A DNA stretch of 50,946 nt. Source: JAIVHC01 sp049975505. Lineage in GTDB: Bacteria; Desulfobacterota; Desulfuromonadia; Desulfuromonadales; Desulfuromonadaceae. Made by a program: the position numbers and the translations under genes. This document shows positions 32,203-41,461 of the stretch, in pieces (positions within the stretch are counted from its first letter, which is position 1; each line of letters begins with the position of its first letter). The notes under the pieces are model-generated. The model ran no database searches. It was not told where the DNA came from and was given only the letters and a program-made list of their open reading frames with translations. The stretch spans positions 1 to 50,946 of the forward strand of contig JBNGCY010000004.1 in assembly GCA_049975505.1 (NCBI GenBank), in the 5' to 3' direction.

Positions 32203-32513
32203 TGCTGGATATGGTCTGGTCCCCGCCGGGGGCAATGCAGGTTCAGGTGCGGGTAACCACCGTAATCACCGCCATACTGCTGTTGCTGTGTATCGGAGTG
32301 TTTCATGTGTGGATGCGCACCGAGATAACCCGGCACGAGTATGCAATATCTCAGCTTGAAAGTCAGATTCGCAAGCAGAGTTATGTAAACAAGCAGTTGC
32401 AGGTTGCCGTAGCAAGATACAGCAGTTCGGATTATATAGAGCGCGTGGCGACAGGGCGCCTGGGATTGCAGCAACCGGAGGCCGATCAGGTCATAACCGT
32501 GGCGGCACAGTGA
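32202..32513 (+). CDS. ftsL: Cell division protein FtsL
   Basis: Bitopic inner-membrane protein that forms the FtsQLB complex and activates FtsWI. 103 aa. It has a short cytoplasmic N terminus, one membrane segment at about residues 18-37 (TTVITAILLLLCIGVFHVWM), a periplasmic coiled-coil (ISQLESQIRKQSYVNKQL) and a RLGLQQPEADQVI tail, which matches the FtsL ending. The start shares one base with the rsmH stop. The assignment rests on position and topology, as FtsL is poorly conserved. Confidence 0.85.
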   Translation: MLDMVWSPPGAMQVQVRVTTVITAILLLLCIGVFHVWMRTEITRHEYAISQLESQIRKQSYVNKQLQVAVARYSSSDYIERVATGRLGLQQPEADQVITVAAQ

Positions 32514-32524
32514 GGAGGGAGGCT

Positions 32525-32821
32525 ATGAACAGCAGGGACATCGCAGAAAAAAAAGACTTGTGGAACGAACTCAACGATCTCTGGATTCAGCGTCAGATGC
32601 GGCGGCGCAAAGGGCGCCTGAGTATTTTAGCGGCGTTTTCCGTGATAGTGGTAACGGGGGTGGCCATGTATGCCGCGAGTCTCCCGGTGCCGCAGGAATC
32701 CCTGTTTATGCAGATCAAAGGGCAGAAAATGGAGAAGGGTGTAGTGGAGCGCAGCTCTTCTGAACAGGGCGGTTTCCAGACACAGGATAAGGTTGAAGCC
32801 ACAGAGACCATCACCATCTAA
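32525..32821 (+). CDS. Small single-pass membrane protein between ftsL and ftsI
   Basis: Not recognised. 98 aa: a charged N-terminal segment (MNSRDIAEKKDLWNEL, then RQMRRRKGR), one membrane segment near residues 39-60 (LSILAAFSVIVVTGVAMYAA), then about 40 polar extracytoplasmic residues with no cysteine. By the positive-inside rule the N terminus is cytoplasmic, as in FtsL. ATG 32525 follows AGGAGGGAGG; the in-frame GTG at 32510 lies ahead of that site and is rejected. It overlaps the ftsI start by 29 bp. The position suggests a divisome accessory role, but this is inference. Confidence 0.7.
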   Translation: MNSRDIAEKKDLWNELNDLWIQRQMRRRKGRLSILAAFSVIVVTGVAMYAASLPVPQESLFMQIKGQKMEKGVVERSSSEQGGFQTQDKVEATETITI

Positions 32822-34853
32822 GCGTACTCCACCATCCCGCAAGGATGACGCTGCCAAGGAGCGTGAAATACGTGCGGTGCGGCGCCGGGTAGGAGCATTC
32901 ATTGTCTTGTTTGTGGTGGTGGCCGCCGTTTTGATAGGGCGTGCGTTCTATCTGCAGATCATGTGTGCAGAAGTGTGGCAGCAGCGCGCCTCGGAGCAGC
33001 ACCAGAAGATTGTGCGTCTCACGCCGCAGCGCGGTGCGATCTATGACCGTCGGGGAGAGTCCCTTGCGGTTTCACTTGAAGCCCAGTCTTTTTATCTCGA
33101 TCCGGTGGGAATGCGCGAGAAACTTGAGTACCCGGCAGACAGTGAGATATATCGGGATTATGCCAGGGAGCTGGCCCGGGTTCTGGAGCTCGATTACACA
33201 TCCCTTCTGCAGAAAATGGGTACGGACAAGCGTTTTATCTGGCTTAAGCGGCGGGTGAGCCGGGAAGATGCGGAGCGGGTGGAAGCCCTGGAGATCCCTG
33301 GTGTCGACAGCATAAAAGAGCACAAGCGCTGGTACCCCAACGGCAGACTCGCAGGGCAGATTATCGGGTTTTCCGGCACGGACAACCAGGGTTTGGAAGG
33401 GCTGGAACGCTATTACAATTCTACCCTTGCCGGAGGAGAACGCTACCTTGTTTCGCGCCGGGATGCCACGGGAAGAAGCTTTGGCAGCAGCCGCTATGTA
33501 GTCAAGGGAAAGCTCGGCAGTGACATCTACCTGAGCATTGACAGTCTGATACAGCACATTACCGAGCGGGAACTGAGCAAAGCGGTTAGCGCCAGCGGCG
33601 CACGTTTTGGTACCGCACTGGTGATGGATCCCCACAATGGGCAAATCCTCGCCATGGCAACCTATCCGGATTACGATCCGAACGCATTCAGGGATTACTC
33701 TGCTGCCATGCGACGCAACCGGGTTATCTGCGATACCTACGAGCCTGGTTCAACCTTCAAGATATTTACTCTGGCTGCAGCTCTTGAAGAAGGTGAGATA
33801 TCCCCGGATACCCGTATCGACTGCGAACAAGGAAACTATAAGGTGGGTGGCAGTATTATCCATGACTACAAGCCGATGGGTGAGCTGACTGCTCACGATG
33901 TGTTTAAATACAGTTCCAATATCGGGGTTGCTAAAATTGCGGAGCGTCTCGGGGCGCAGCGGCTCCATCACTACCTCCAGAAATTTGGTTTCGGAGCAAA
34001 GACCGGAATAAGATTTGATGGTGAGGCGGAAGGGATCCTGCATCCCGCCTCACGCTGGTTCCCTGTCGATCTTGCGGCTATTTCATTCGGGCAGGGGATA
34101 ACCATCACCCCTCTGCAGCTGGGGCGTGCTCTGAGTGCGGTGGTCAATGGAGGGGAGTTGGTGGTACCGCGCCTGATCAGCAAAGTGGTTGATCACGAAC
34201 ATGAGCAGACCAGAACGGTTGCACGCCGGGTTGAGCGTCGGGTTATAGGTGATGAAACCGCACAGGCCTTACGTGATATGATGGTCAGTGTCACCGCAGA
34301 CGATGGTACCGGTTCCCGCGCCCGGGTGCCGGGTTTTGTCGTGGGCGGGAAAACCGGTACGGCGCAGAAGGTGGATCGCGTAACCGGGGGCTATTCTCCG
34401 GATAAACTGGTTTCGTCCTTTGCCGGATTTGCTCCGGCCAGGGATCCGCGCCTGGTAGTGGTGGTGACCCTGGATGAACCGGAGGGAGATGCGTATGGGG
34501 GGCTGCTCGCAGCGCCGGTTTTTTCCGAGATTGTGGAACAGAGCTTACGCTATCTGCATGTCCCGGCGCGGCTCGATACGCTGTCTGTGTCATCTGAAGA
34601 GCCGAAGGTTTCCCGCACTGAGAAGCACTTTTCCGCCCTGGGACCGAAGTTGCTTCAGATCGACAGAGCTGCCGGCGATTCCATGCCGGATTTCAGAGGT
34701 ATGAGTGCGCGTCAGGTTCTGCAGGTGATGGAGCGTATGAACCTCAATGTTCATATTGATGGTTATGGGCGTGTGGTTAACCAGACCCCTGCACCTGGAG
34801 GTACAATTGACCCGGACACCCGTATAAGTGTGCTGTTGCAGCCACCGGAGTAG
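32793..34853 (+). CDS. ftsI: Division-specific transpeptidase FtsI (PBP3) with C-terminal PASTA domain
   Basis: Septal peptidoglycan transpeptidase, partner of FtsW. 686 aa. Membrane anchor at about residues 34-54; non-catalytic domain to about 240, including TPQRGAIYDRRGE; transpeptidase domain with SxxK as S320-T-F-K323 (EPGSTFKIF), SxN as 374-376 (YSSNIG) and KTGT at 520-523. A single PASTA domain closes the protein (MPDFRGMSARQVLQVMERM onward). The start is a TTG at 32793 preceded by AGGATAAGG and overlapping the upstream gene; no in-frame ATG exists before the membrane segment. Confidence 0.95.
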   Translation: MKPQRPSPSKRTPPSRKDDAAKEREIRAVRRRVGAFIVLFVVVAAVLIGRAFYLQIMCAEVWQQRASEQHQKIVRLTPQRGAIYDRRGESLAVSLEAQSFYLDPVGMREKLEYPADSEIYRDYARELARVLELDYTSLLQKMGTDKRFIWLKRRVSREDAERVEALEIPGVDSIKEHKRWYPNGRLAGQIIGFSGTDNQGLEGLERYYNSTLAGGERYLVSRRDATGRSFGSSRYVVKGKLGSDIYLSIDSLIQHITERELSKAVSASGARFGTALVMDPHNGQILAMATYPDYDPNAFRDYSAAMRRNRVICDTYEPGSTFKIFTLAAALEEGEISPDTRIDCEQGNYKVGGSIIHDYKPMGELTAHDVFKYSSNIGVAKIAERLGAQRLHHYLQKFGFGAKTGIRFDGEAEGILHPASRWFPVDLAAISFGQGITITPLQLGRALSAVVNGGELVVPRLISKVVDHEHEQTRTVARRVERRVIGDETAQALRDMMVSVTADDGTGSRARVPGFVVGGKTGTAQKVDRVTGGYSPDKLVSSFAGFAPARDPRLVVVVTLDEPEGDAYGGLLAAPVFSEIVEQSLRYLHVPARLDTLSVSSEEPKVSRTEKHFSALGPKLLQIDRAAGDSMPDFRGMSARQVLQVMERMNLNVHIDGYGRVVNQTPAPGGTIDPDTRISVLLQPPE

Positions 34854-34859
34854 ATATCT

Positions 34860-36392
34860 ATGCAGATTAACGCCCTGCTCAAAGAGTTGGAGCACAATCA
34901 GGTCGCATTCACGGTAAGCGGTCCTGTAGAAGCTGAAATCGAACACCTGGATGGCGATTCACGCACAGTTGCTCCTGGGAGTGTGTTTTTCGCGCTTCGA
35001 GGTGGGCATTTCGATGGGCATTCTTATATCCCCGCGGCAATAGCCGCAGGGGCACGCGCGCTTGTGGTGGAGAATAACGTCGAAACCGAAGCGGATATAT
35101 GTGTTATCCGGGTCGCCGATGTGCGCTGTGCCATGGCATACATGGCCCGCGCCTTTTACTCCATGCCGCAGCAGGATATGTTTATTACTGCAGTAACCGG
35201 TACCAATGGCAAGACCACCCTGACGTACATGCTGGAAGCGCTGCTGCGCATGAGGGGTAAAAATCCAGCCGTGGTGGGGACCATCTCCAACCGCATGCAT
35301 GGCAAGACGATTGAATCAAGTCATACCACTCCAGATTCCCTGAGTCTCTACAAGCTTCTGGCCGCATTCAGATCCTGCGGCGCGGATGCCCTGGCGCTGG
35401 AAGTCTCATCCCACGCTCTGGAGCAGAAACGCGTTCTTGGTCTTGACATCGACGTGGGCATTTTTACCAACCTTACCCCTGAACACCTTGACTATCACCA
35501 GGACATGGAAAGCTACTATGCCGCCAAGGCGCGCATGTTTTCCTCTGCGCAGGGCTACGGGTGCCGACGAGCGGTAATCAATATTGCGGATCCTTACGGC
35601 AGGCGGCTTGCCGCAGAGGTTCCAGGGGCACTCCGGGTGGATCCGCGCCCCGGAGCGGAAAGTGAGGCGCATGTCCGCGTTGTCCACGTTGCCTACAGTC
35701 TCGATGGAATTCGTGCCGCGCTTAACATTCCCGACGGTGAGGTGGAGATAAATTCGCCTCTTATCGGTCCGTTCAATCTGGAAAACCTGTGCTGTGGCGT
35801 GGGTGCCGGGCTGGCCATGGGGTTGAGTCTTCCCGATATTGCTGTATGTCTGGCTCAGGTGCCCCCGGTTCCGGGAAGGCTGGAGCGGGTGGAAAACAAT
35901 CTCGGCGCCCTGGTTCTGGTGGACTATGCCCATACATCGGATGCCCTGGAAAAAGCTCTTGAAGCGGTTACCGCTCTCAAACCAAAACGTCTTATCACCG
36001 TGGTCGGATGCGGTGGAGATCGGGATAAAACCAAGCGCCCGCGGATGGCGGCAACTGCAGTGGGAGCTTCCGCCCTGACAGTTTTAACTTCGGATAACCC
36101 GCGTACTGAAGATCCCCATGCGATCATTCAGGATATGCTTGCCGGGCTGGGAAACAGCAAGGCGCGGAATTTGAGCAATGCCGCGGTAACGCAGGGGCAG
36201 GAAGGATACTGCGTAATCGAGGACCGGGCTGAGGCTCTCAAGTTCGTGGTTGGGATTCTCCAGAGGGGCGACATCCTTCTCGTGGCCGGCAAGGGACACG
36301 AAGACTATCAGATAGTCGGAACGGTAAAGCACCATTTCGATGACCGCGAACATCTCCGAGCCGCGCTCAAGGCACGCCATGCCGGCGTTTGA
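34860..36392 (+). CDS. murE: UDP-MurNAc-tripeptide synthetase (meso-DAP adding)
   Basis: Adds the third stem amino acid to UDP-MurNAc-L-Ala-D-Glu. 510 aa. Mur ligase signatures: DSRTVAPGSVFFALRG near the N terminus, P-loop TGTNGKTTLTYML near 115-127, the HTTPDSL and EVSSHALEQKR blocks, and YAHTSDALEKAL. The specificity motif DNPR (SDNPRTEDP) near residue 415 points to meso-diaminopimelate. The carbamylated lysine region is YYAAKARMF. ATG 34860 lies 6 bp after ftsI. Confidence 0.97.
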   Translation: MQINALLKELEHNQVAFTVSGPVEAEIEHLDGDSRTVAPGSVFFALRGGHFDGHSYIPAAIAAGARALVVENNVETEADICVIRVADVRCAMAYMARAFYSMPQQDMFITAVTGTNGKTTLTYMLEALLRMRGKNPAVVGTISNRMHGKTIESSHTTPDSLSLYKLLAAFRSCGADALALEVSSHALEQKRVLGLDIDVGIFTNLTPEHLDYHQDMESYYAAKARMFSSAQGYGCRRAVINIADPYGRRLAAEVPGALRVDPRPGAESEAHVRVVHVAYSLDGIRAALNIPDGEVEINSPLIGPFNLENLCCGVGAGLAMGLSLPDIAVCLAQVPPVPGRLERVENNLGALVLVDYAHTSDALEKALEAVTALKPKRLITVVGCGGDRDKTKRPRMAATAVGASALTVLTSDNPRTEDPHAIIQDMLAGLGNSKARNLSNAAVTQGQEGYCVIEDRAEALKFVVGILQRGDILLVAGKGHEDYQIVGTVKHHFDDREHLRAALKARHAGV

Positions 36393-36455
36393 CAACGCTG
36401 GTGGCGGCTCTGCACCGAGGATTTGAGGGGGCGTTATCCTCTCCGGGGGTTGCAT

Positions 36456-37835
36456 ATGCAGTGGAATAGTGAAGACATAGAGCGAATTGTAAAGGGGCGG
36501 TTGCTCGGAGCCCCTTATGCACCCCTTATAACCGGGGTCTCCACCGACAGCAGGACTCTCCAGTCCGGTGATCTGTTTGTGCCCTTGCGCGGCCCCAACT
36601 ATGACGGGCATAACTACCTGCGTCAGGCGGTCGAGTCGGGAGCCTCTGCATGTCTGAGTGAGGAAGTGGTAGGCGGCCTCCCGGTGCCCGTTATTCAGGT
36701 GGAAGATACCCTGGAAGCGCTCGGAGCCCTGGCGGCGTCGATTCGCGCCGGATTTAAGGGGCCGGTGGCTGCGGTAACAGGTACGAGCGGAAAGACCTCA
36801 ACCAAGGAGATGCTTGCTTCTATTCTGAGCCAGTGCTGTCCCGGGCTGAAGACCCTCGGCAACTTTAATAATCTGATCGGGCTGCCCCTTACCCTTGCTG
36901 GCCTCGAACCTGAACATCGCTGGATGGTGCTTGAAATGGGGATGAATCAGGCCGGAGAAATCAGGCGTCTTACCCACATTGCGCGTCCCAACGTGGCGGT
37001 GATAACCAATGCAGGTGCTGGTCATCTCGAAGGTCTGGGCAATGTCAGCGCCGTTGCATGTGCAAAGGGGGAGATATTTGAAGGCCTGGTCAGAGGTGGA
37101 ACCGCGGTGCTCAACGCGGATGATCCTGAGCTCATGGCCCTGCCGCTGCCCCGAAGGGTGCGGCGCATCACATACGGTATCGAGTGCCCTGCGGATGTAT
37201 GGGCAAGTAATATCAGACTCGGACGCGAAGTGGAGTTCACATTGCATCTGGGGGCGGAGGTGGTACACACCAGTATTCCGCTTCCGGGCAGGCATCAGGT
37301 CTACAACGCTCTGGCTGCAGCCGCGGTTGCGCGGGTGATGCGGGTCAAACCGGCACGCATTGCCAGCGGGCTTGAGCAGGTGAAAATGGCCGCCGGCCGC
37401 CTGGAGGTGCGCGAGCTCCATGCCGGAATCACCGTGCTTGATGACAGTTACAATGCCAATCCGCAGTCGATGGCGGCGGCACTCGATACCCTGGAGCACT
37501 GGCCGGCTACAGGTCGCCGTATCGCGGTACTCGCAGATATGCTCGAACTCGGCTCGGCCGCACCCCACTGTCACGCTGAGATCGGAGCACGCGCCGCGCA
37601 GGTTGTCGACACCCTGCTGGTGTACGGGCAGTGGAGCACGGAGATGGCCGAAGGAGCCCTGGCGGGAGGGCTGGACAGGGCACAGCTGGTACAGGTCAGC
37701 AATCATGCGCAAATATGTGCCTGGCTGCAGGAGCACATAGCTTCTGATGACTGTGTGCTGGTAAAAGGTTCGCGCGGGATGCGGATGGAAAAAGTTGTCG
37801 ATTTTCTGTTGCATAAACTCAGAATGGTGGCATAA
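36456..37835 (+). CDS. murF: UDP-MurNAc-pentapeptide synthetase
   Basis: Adds the D-Ala-D-Ala dipeptide made by Ddl, finishing the cytoplasmic UDP-MurNAc-pentapeptide. 459 aa. It shows VSTDSRTLQSGDLFVPLRG, the P-loop TGTSGKTSTKEML, LEMGMNQAGEI, and the C-domain DDSYNANPQSM. ATG 36456 follows GGGGG; the in-frame TTG at 36423 is less likely. The 63-bp gap from murE is the largest early in the cluster. Confidence 0.96.
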   Translation: MQWNSEDIERIVKGRLLGAPYAPLITGVSTDSRTLQSGDLFVPLRGPNYDGHNYLRQAVESGASACLSEEVVGGLPVPVIQVEDTLEALGALAASIRAGFKGPVAAVTGTSGKTSTKEMLASILSQCCPGLKTLGNFNNLIGLPLTLAGLEPEHRWMVLEMGMNQAGEIRRLTHIARPNVAVITNAGAGHLEGLGNVSAVACAKGEIFEGLVRGGTAVLNADDPELMALPLPRRVRRITYGIECPADVWASNIRLGREVEFTLHLGAEVVHTSIPLPGRHQVYNALAAAAVARVMRVKPARIASGLEQVKMAAGRLEVRELHAGITVLDDSYNANPQSMAAALDTLEHWPATGRRIAVLADMLELGSAAPHCHAEIGARAAQVVDTLLVYGQWSTEMAEGALAGGLDRAQLVQVSNHAQICAWLQEHIASDDCVLVKGSRGMRMEKVVDFLLHKLRMVA

Positions 37836-37882
37836 ATACATCCTTTTTCTCCACATGGATTGCCACATATAAAGGGTCTGTC

Positions 37883-38959
37883 ATGCTCTATCATCTCCTT
37901 TTTCCACTGCATACCGAGTTTTCCGCCCTCTACGTATTCCGCTTTATCACCTTTCGTACCATTTACGCCACTATCACCGCTCTGCTGCTGGCGTTCATGC
38001 TCGGGCCGTGGGTTATTGACCGTCTGAGCAAACTTCAGATAGGCCAGACCATCAGAAAGGTGGGGCCGGAATCGCACTTTAAAAAAGAGGGAACCCCCAC
38101 CATGGGTGGCACCCTCATAGTTATGTGTATTGTCCTGCCCACGTTGCTCTGGGCTGATCTGACCAATGCGTATGTGTGGATAGCTCTGTTTGTGACCGTG
38201 GGGTTCGGTGCCATAGGGTTTGTGGATGACTACAAAAAGATAAAATATAAAAGCAGTGACGGGATGTCGGCAAAAGGCAAACTCGCCTGTCAGATTATGA
38301 TCGCTGTGGTTGCCGGGGTGCTGCTGCTGGCGTATACGGACTATTCCTCTGTCCTCACCGTGCCGTTTTTCAAAACCGTGACTCCTGAGCTCGGGTGGCT
38401 CTACCTGATGCTTATTCTGGTAGTGGTAGTGGGTTCCGGGAATGCCGTCAATCTCACCGATGGTCTGGATGGGCTGGCCATAGGCCCGGTTATTGTGGCG
38501 TCCGGAACATACCTGCTCCTGGCGTATCTCGCCGGCAACGCGCGTCTTGCGGAGTACCTGCAGATCAGCGGGGTACCAGGTTCAGGAGAACTGACCATCA
38601 TGTGCGGTGCCATGGTGGGCGCCGGGCTGGGATTTCTGTGGTTTAACACCTATCCGGCGCAGGTATTCATGGGTGATGTGGGAAGTCTTTCCCTCGGAGG
38701 AGCCCTGGGAATCATCGCGATAATTGTGAAACAGGAACTGGTGCTGGTGATCGTGGGCGGGCTGTTTGTGATGGAGGCTCTTTCCGTCATTGTTCAGGTG
38801 GCCTCGTTCCGCCTGTGTGGCCGCCGGGTGTTCCGTATGGCTCCGCTGCATCACCATTTTGAACTCAAGGGGTGGCCGGAACCCAAGATCATTGTGCGGT
38901 TCTGGATTGTGAGCATTGTGCTGGCGCTAGTGGCCCTTTCAACCCTTAAACTGAGGTAG
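37883..38959 (+). CDS. mraY: Phospho-N-acetylmuramoyl-pentapeptide transferase
   Basis: Ten-pass membrane enzyme that moves phospho-MurNAc-pentapeptide to undecaprenyl phosphate, forming lipid I. 358 aa. Signatures are ESHFKKEGTPTMGG, FVDDYKKIKYKSSDGMSAK, NLTDGLDGLA (catalytic Asp), FMGDVGSLSLGG and HHHFELKGWPEPKIIVRFWI. The start lies 47 bp after murF, one base before the murD gap. Confidence 0.97.
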   Translation: MLYHLLFPLHTEFSALYVFRFITFRTIYATITALLLAFMLGPWVIDRLSKLQIGQTIRKVGPESHFKKEGTPTMGGTLIVMCIVLPTLLWADLTNAYVWIALFVTVGFGAIGFVDDYKKIKYKSSDGMSAKGKLACQIMIAVVAGVLLLAYTDYSSVLTVPFFKTVTPELGWLYLMLILVVVVGSGNAVNLTDGLDGLAIGPVIVASGTYLLLAYLAGNARLAEYLQISGVPGSGELTIMCGAMVGAGLGFLWFNTYPAQVFMGDVGSLSLGGALGIIAIIVKQELVLVIVGGLFVMEALSVIVQVASFRLCGRRVFRMAPLHHHFELKGWPEPKIIVRFWIVSIVLALVALSTLKLR

Positions 38960-38960
38960 C

Positions 38961-40298
38961 ATGACTGATCTGCGCGGGAAGAAAATAGTGGTGGCCGGTG
39001 CCGGAGTCAGCGGTGTGGCGGCAGCAAATTTTTGTCACCGGCGCGGGGCACAGGTGATTTTAAGCGATACGCGCAGAGCTGATGCCATTACCGGGCTGGA
39101 CAGGATTGCCTCCGCTATCAGGCTCGACTGCGGTGGACATACGCCGAGCTTGTTTGAGAACGCCGATCTCATCATCCTCAGCCCCGGAATCCCGCTGCAT
39201 ACTCCGGCGATATACAATGGCGTGGAGGCAGGGGTGCCCGTATGGGGTGAAGTCGAACTGGCAAGCCGTTTTCTGCAGATCCCGATACTCGCAATAACCG
39301 GTACCAACGGTAAATCCACGGTTACGAGCCTGTGCGGACATATTCTGCGCACCTGTGGAGAGCGGGTGTTTGTTGGAGGCAATATCGGCACCCCGCTAAT
39401 AGAAGCGGTGGACGGTGACTACAGCATCGCGGTAGTGGAACTCTCCTCTTTTCAGCTCGAGAGTGTGGTCACCTTTCATCCTCAGGTAGCGGTGCTGCTC
39501 AACCTGAGCCCCGATCATCTGGATCGCTATCCGGATATGCATGCCTATATGCAGGCGAAGCGAAATATTTTCGTGCGCCAGAATGCTGCCGATCTGATGG
39601 TGTTGAATCAGGATGATGCGCAGGTACTTGAGCTGGCACACGGCTTTGAGGCGCAGCGCATGTGTTTTTCCTCTTCCACACGGATTGAGAACGGCCTGAG
39701 CCTGGATGTGCCTTTTATCCACTGGGCGTTCAAGGGGGAGAGCTATCGTTTTGATGCGCGCGCGCTACAGGTGGAGGGGACGCATAACCTTGAGAACGTG
39801 ATGGCCGCCCTGGCGGCATGCAGTGTGTGCGGGTATGCTCCTGAAGAGATGTGGGAGGCAGCGTGTACATTCAAGGGATTGCCGCATCGCATGGAGCTGG
39901 TACGTACTCTGAACGGCGTACGCTGGTATAACGACTCCAAGGGCACCAATATCGGCAGTGTGGAAAAGAGTCTGAGTGGTCTGAATCTGCCTGTGACCCT
40001 GATTGCCGGCGGTAAGGACAAGGGGGGGGATTACGCCCTTTTGCGCCCGATATTGAGTGAAAAACGGCCTCATCTGATTCTCATGGGTGCCGCCGCAGAT
40101 AAAATGGCGCAGGCCTGGGGGGATCTTTGCCGGATAACCAGGGTGGGTTCCATGTCCGAGGCTGTGGAGTGTGCGTATAAACATACCCAAGCTCCGGGAA
40201 GTGTCCTGCTGTCTCCGGGGTGTTCGAGTTTTGACATGTTCAGCAGTTTTGTTGAGCGTGGTGAGGCATTCTCTGCCCTGGTCAGAGCTCTGGAGTAG
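38961..40298 (+). CDS. murD: UDP-MurNAc-L-alanine:D-glutamate ligase
   Basis: Adds D-glutamate to UDP-MurNAc-L-Ala. 445 aa. It begins LRGKKIVVAGAGVSGVAAA (uracil-binding N domain), has the P-loop TGTNGKSTVTSL near residues 113-124, ELSSFQLE, NLSPDHLDRY, and YNDSKGTNIGS in the C domain. It begins one base after the mraY stop codon. Confidence 0.97.
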   Translation: MTDLRGKKIVVAGAGVSGVAAANFCHRRGAQVILSDTRRADAITGLDRIASAIRLDCGGHTPSLFENADLIILSPGIPLHTPAIYNGVEAGVPVWGEVELASRFLQIPILAITGTNGKSTVTSLCGHILRTCGERVFVGGNIGTPLIEAVDGDYSIAVVELSSFQLESVVTFHPQVAVLLNLSPDHLDRYPDMHAYMQAKRNIFVRQNAADLMVLNQDDAQVLELAHGFEAQRMCFSSSTRIENGLSLDVPFIHWAFKGESYRFDARALQVEGTHNLENVMAALAACSVCGYAPEEMWEAACTFKGLPHRMELVRTLNGVRWYNDSKGTNIGSVEKSLSGLNLPVTLIAGGKDKGGDYALLRPILSEKRPHLILMGAAADKMAQAWGDLCRITRVGSMSEAVECAYKHTQAPGSVLLSPGCSSFDMFSSFVERGEAFSALVRALE

Positions 40299-40303
40299 CC
40301 AGC

Positions 40304-41461
40304 ATGGCAGGTAAGAGGGGAAAAAAGGAGGCGCCCGGTAAGGCGGATAAGCGGAGTTCTGCACGTGAGTTCAATGCCACTATTCTGATCCTGACCGTGA
40401 CCCTGACCTGTTTCGGGGTGCTGATGGTGTATTCATCTTCATCCCTGATGGCATTGCGCGAGTACGGTGACAGTCTGCACTACCTGAAGCGTCAGGCGGT
40501 TTATGCGGCCCTGGGCATAGGGGTGATGCTGGTGACAATGCACATCAACTACAATGTGTGGCGTAAACTTGCGATTCCCCTTCTTATTATCAGCACCATC
40601 CTCCTGGCGGTGGTGTTTATCCCCGGCATCGGGAGCAAAGCCGGAGGGGCAGCACGCTGGATACGTTTCCCGGGGTTTTCGTTTCAACCCTCTGAAGCCG
40701 CCAAGATTGCGCTTATTTTTTATCTGGCGCATTCGACGACCAAAAAAGAGGATCGCATAAAGGATTTCAAATACGGGTATATCCCCTACATGTGTGTCCT
40801 CATGGTGTGGCTGGGTCTGATGCTCGCCCAGCGGGATCTTGGGGGCGCGGCGATTATGGCGGTGGTAACCGCTATGATGCTTCTGATAGCGGGGACACGC
40901 TGGCGCTTTCTGATTCTGAGTCTGGTTGCGATCGTTCCAGCCGGGATAGCCCTGGTGATGGCCAAGGAATACCGCATGCGCCGGATAATGGCGTTTCTTG
41001 ACCCATGGAATGATCCTCTGGGTTCGGGTTTTCAGATTATCCAGAGCTGGATGGGGTTTGGCCTCGGCGGGCTGGCCGGTGCGGGGCTGGGCGAGGGGGA
41101 GCAGAAGCGCTTCTATCTTCCCGAGGCGCACACTGATTTCATCTTTTCTGTTATCGGTGAAGAACTTGGGTTTATCACAGTTGCGCTCCTCATCTGCATG
41201 TATCTGAGTATCGTGGTCATGGGATTACGCATCTCCATGCGTGCCACGGACGGGTTCGGACGCCTGGCGGCATTCGGGATAAGTCTTCTTCTCGGGATGC
41301 AGGCATTTGCCAACATGGCGGTAGTGATGGGGATTGTCCCCAACAAAGGCCTGGTGCTGCCATTCCTGTCCTACGGAGGCAGCAGCCTGTTGTGTACCCT
41401 GTTCAGCATGGGAGTGCTGTTGAATATTTCCAGCCATGTGGGAAAAAAGGGGTTACAGTGA
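40304..41461 (+). CDS. ftsW: Septal peptidoglycan glycosyltransferase FtsW
   Basis: SEDS-family polymerase that joins lipid II disaccharides at the septum, working with FtsI. 385 aa, ten membrane segments. A basic cytoplasmic N terminus (GKRGKKEAPGKADKRS) precedes the first segment. Motifs include GGAARWIRFPGFSFQPSEAAK, MLAQRDLGGAAIM (catalytic Asp of the SEDS family), EAHTDFIFSVIGEELGF and LPFLSYGGSSLLCTLFSMG. The stop overlaps the murG GTG by four bases (GTGA). Confidence 0.96.
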   Translation: MAGKRGKKEAPGKADKRSSAREFNATILILTVTLTCFGVLMVYSSSSLMALREYGDSLHYLKRQAVYAALGIGVMLVTMHINYNVWRKLAIPLLIISTILLAVVFIPGIGSKAGGAARWIRFPGFSFQPSEAAKIALIFYLAHSTTKKEDRIKDFKYGYIPYMCVLMVWLGLMLAQRDLGGAAIMAVVTAMMLLIAGTRWRFLILSLVAIVPAGIALVMAKEYRMRRIMAFLDPWNDPLGSGFQIIQSWMGFGLGGLAGAGLGEGEQKRFYLPEAHTDFIFSVIGEELGFITVALLICMYLSIVVMGLRISMRATDGFGRLAAFGISLLLGMQAFANMAVVMGIVPNKGLVLPFLSYGGSSLLCTLFSMGVLLNISSHVGKKGLQ

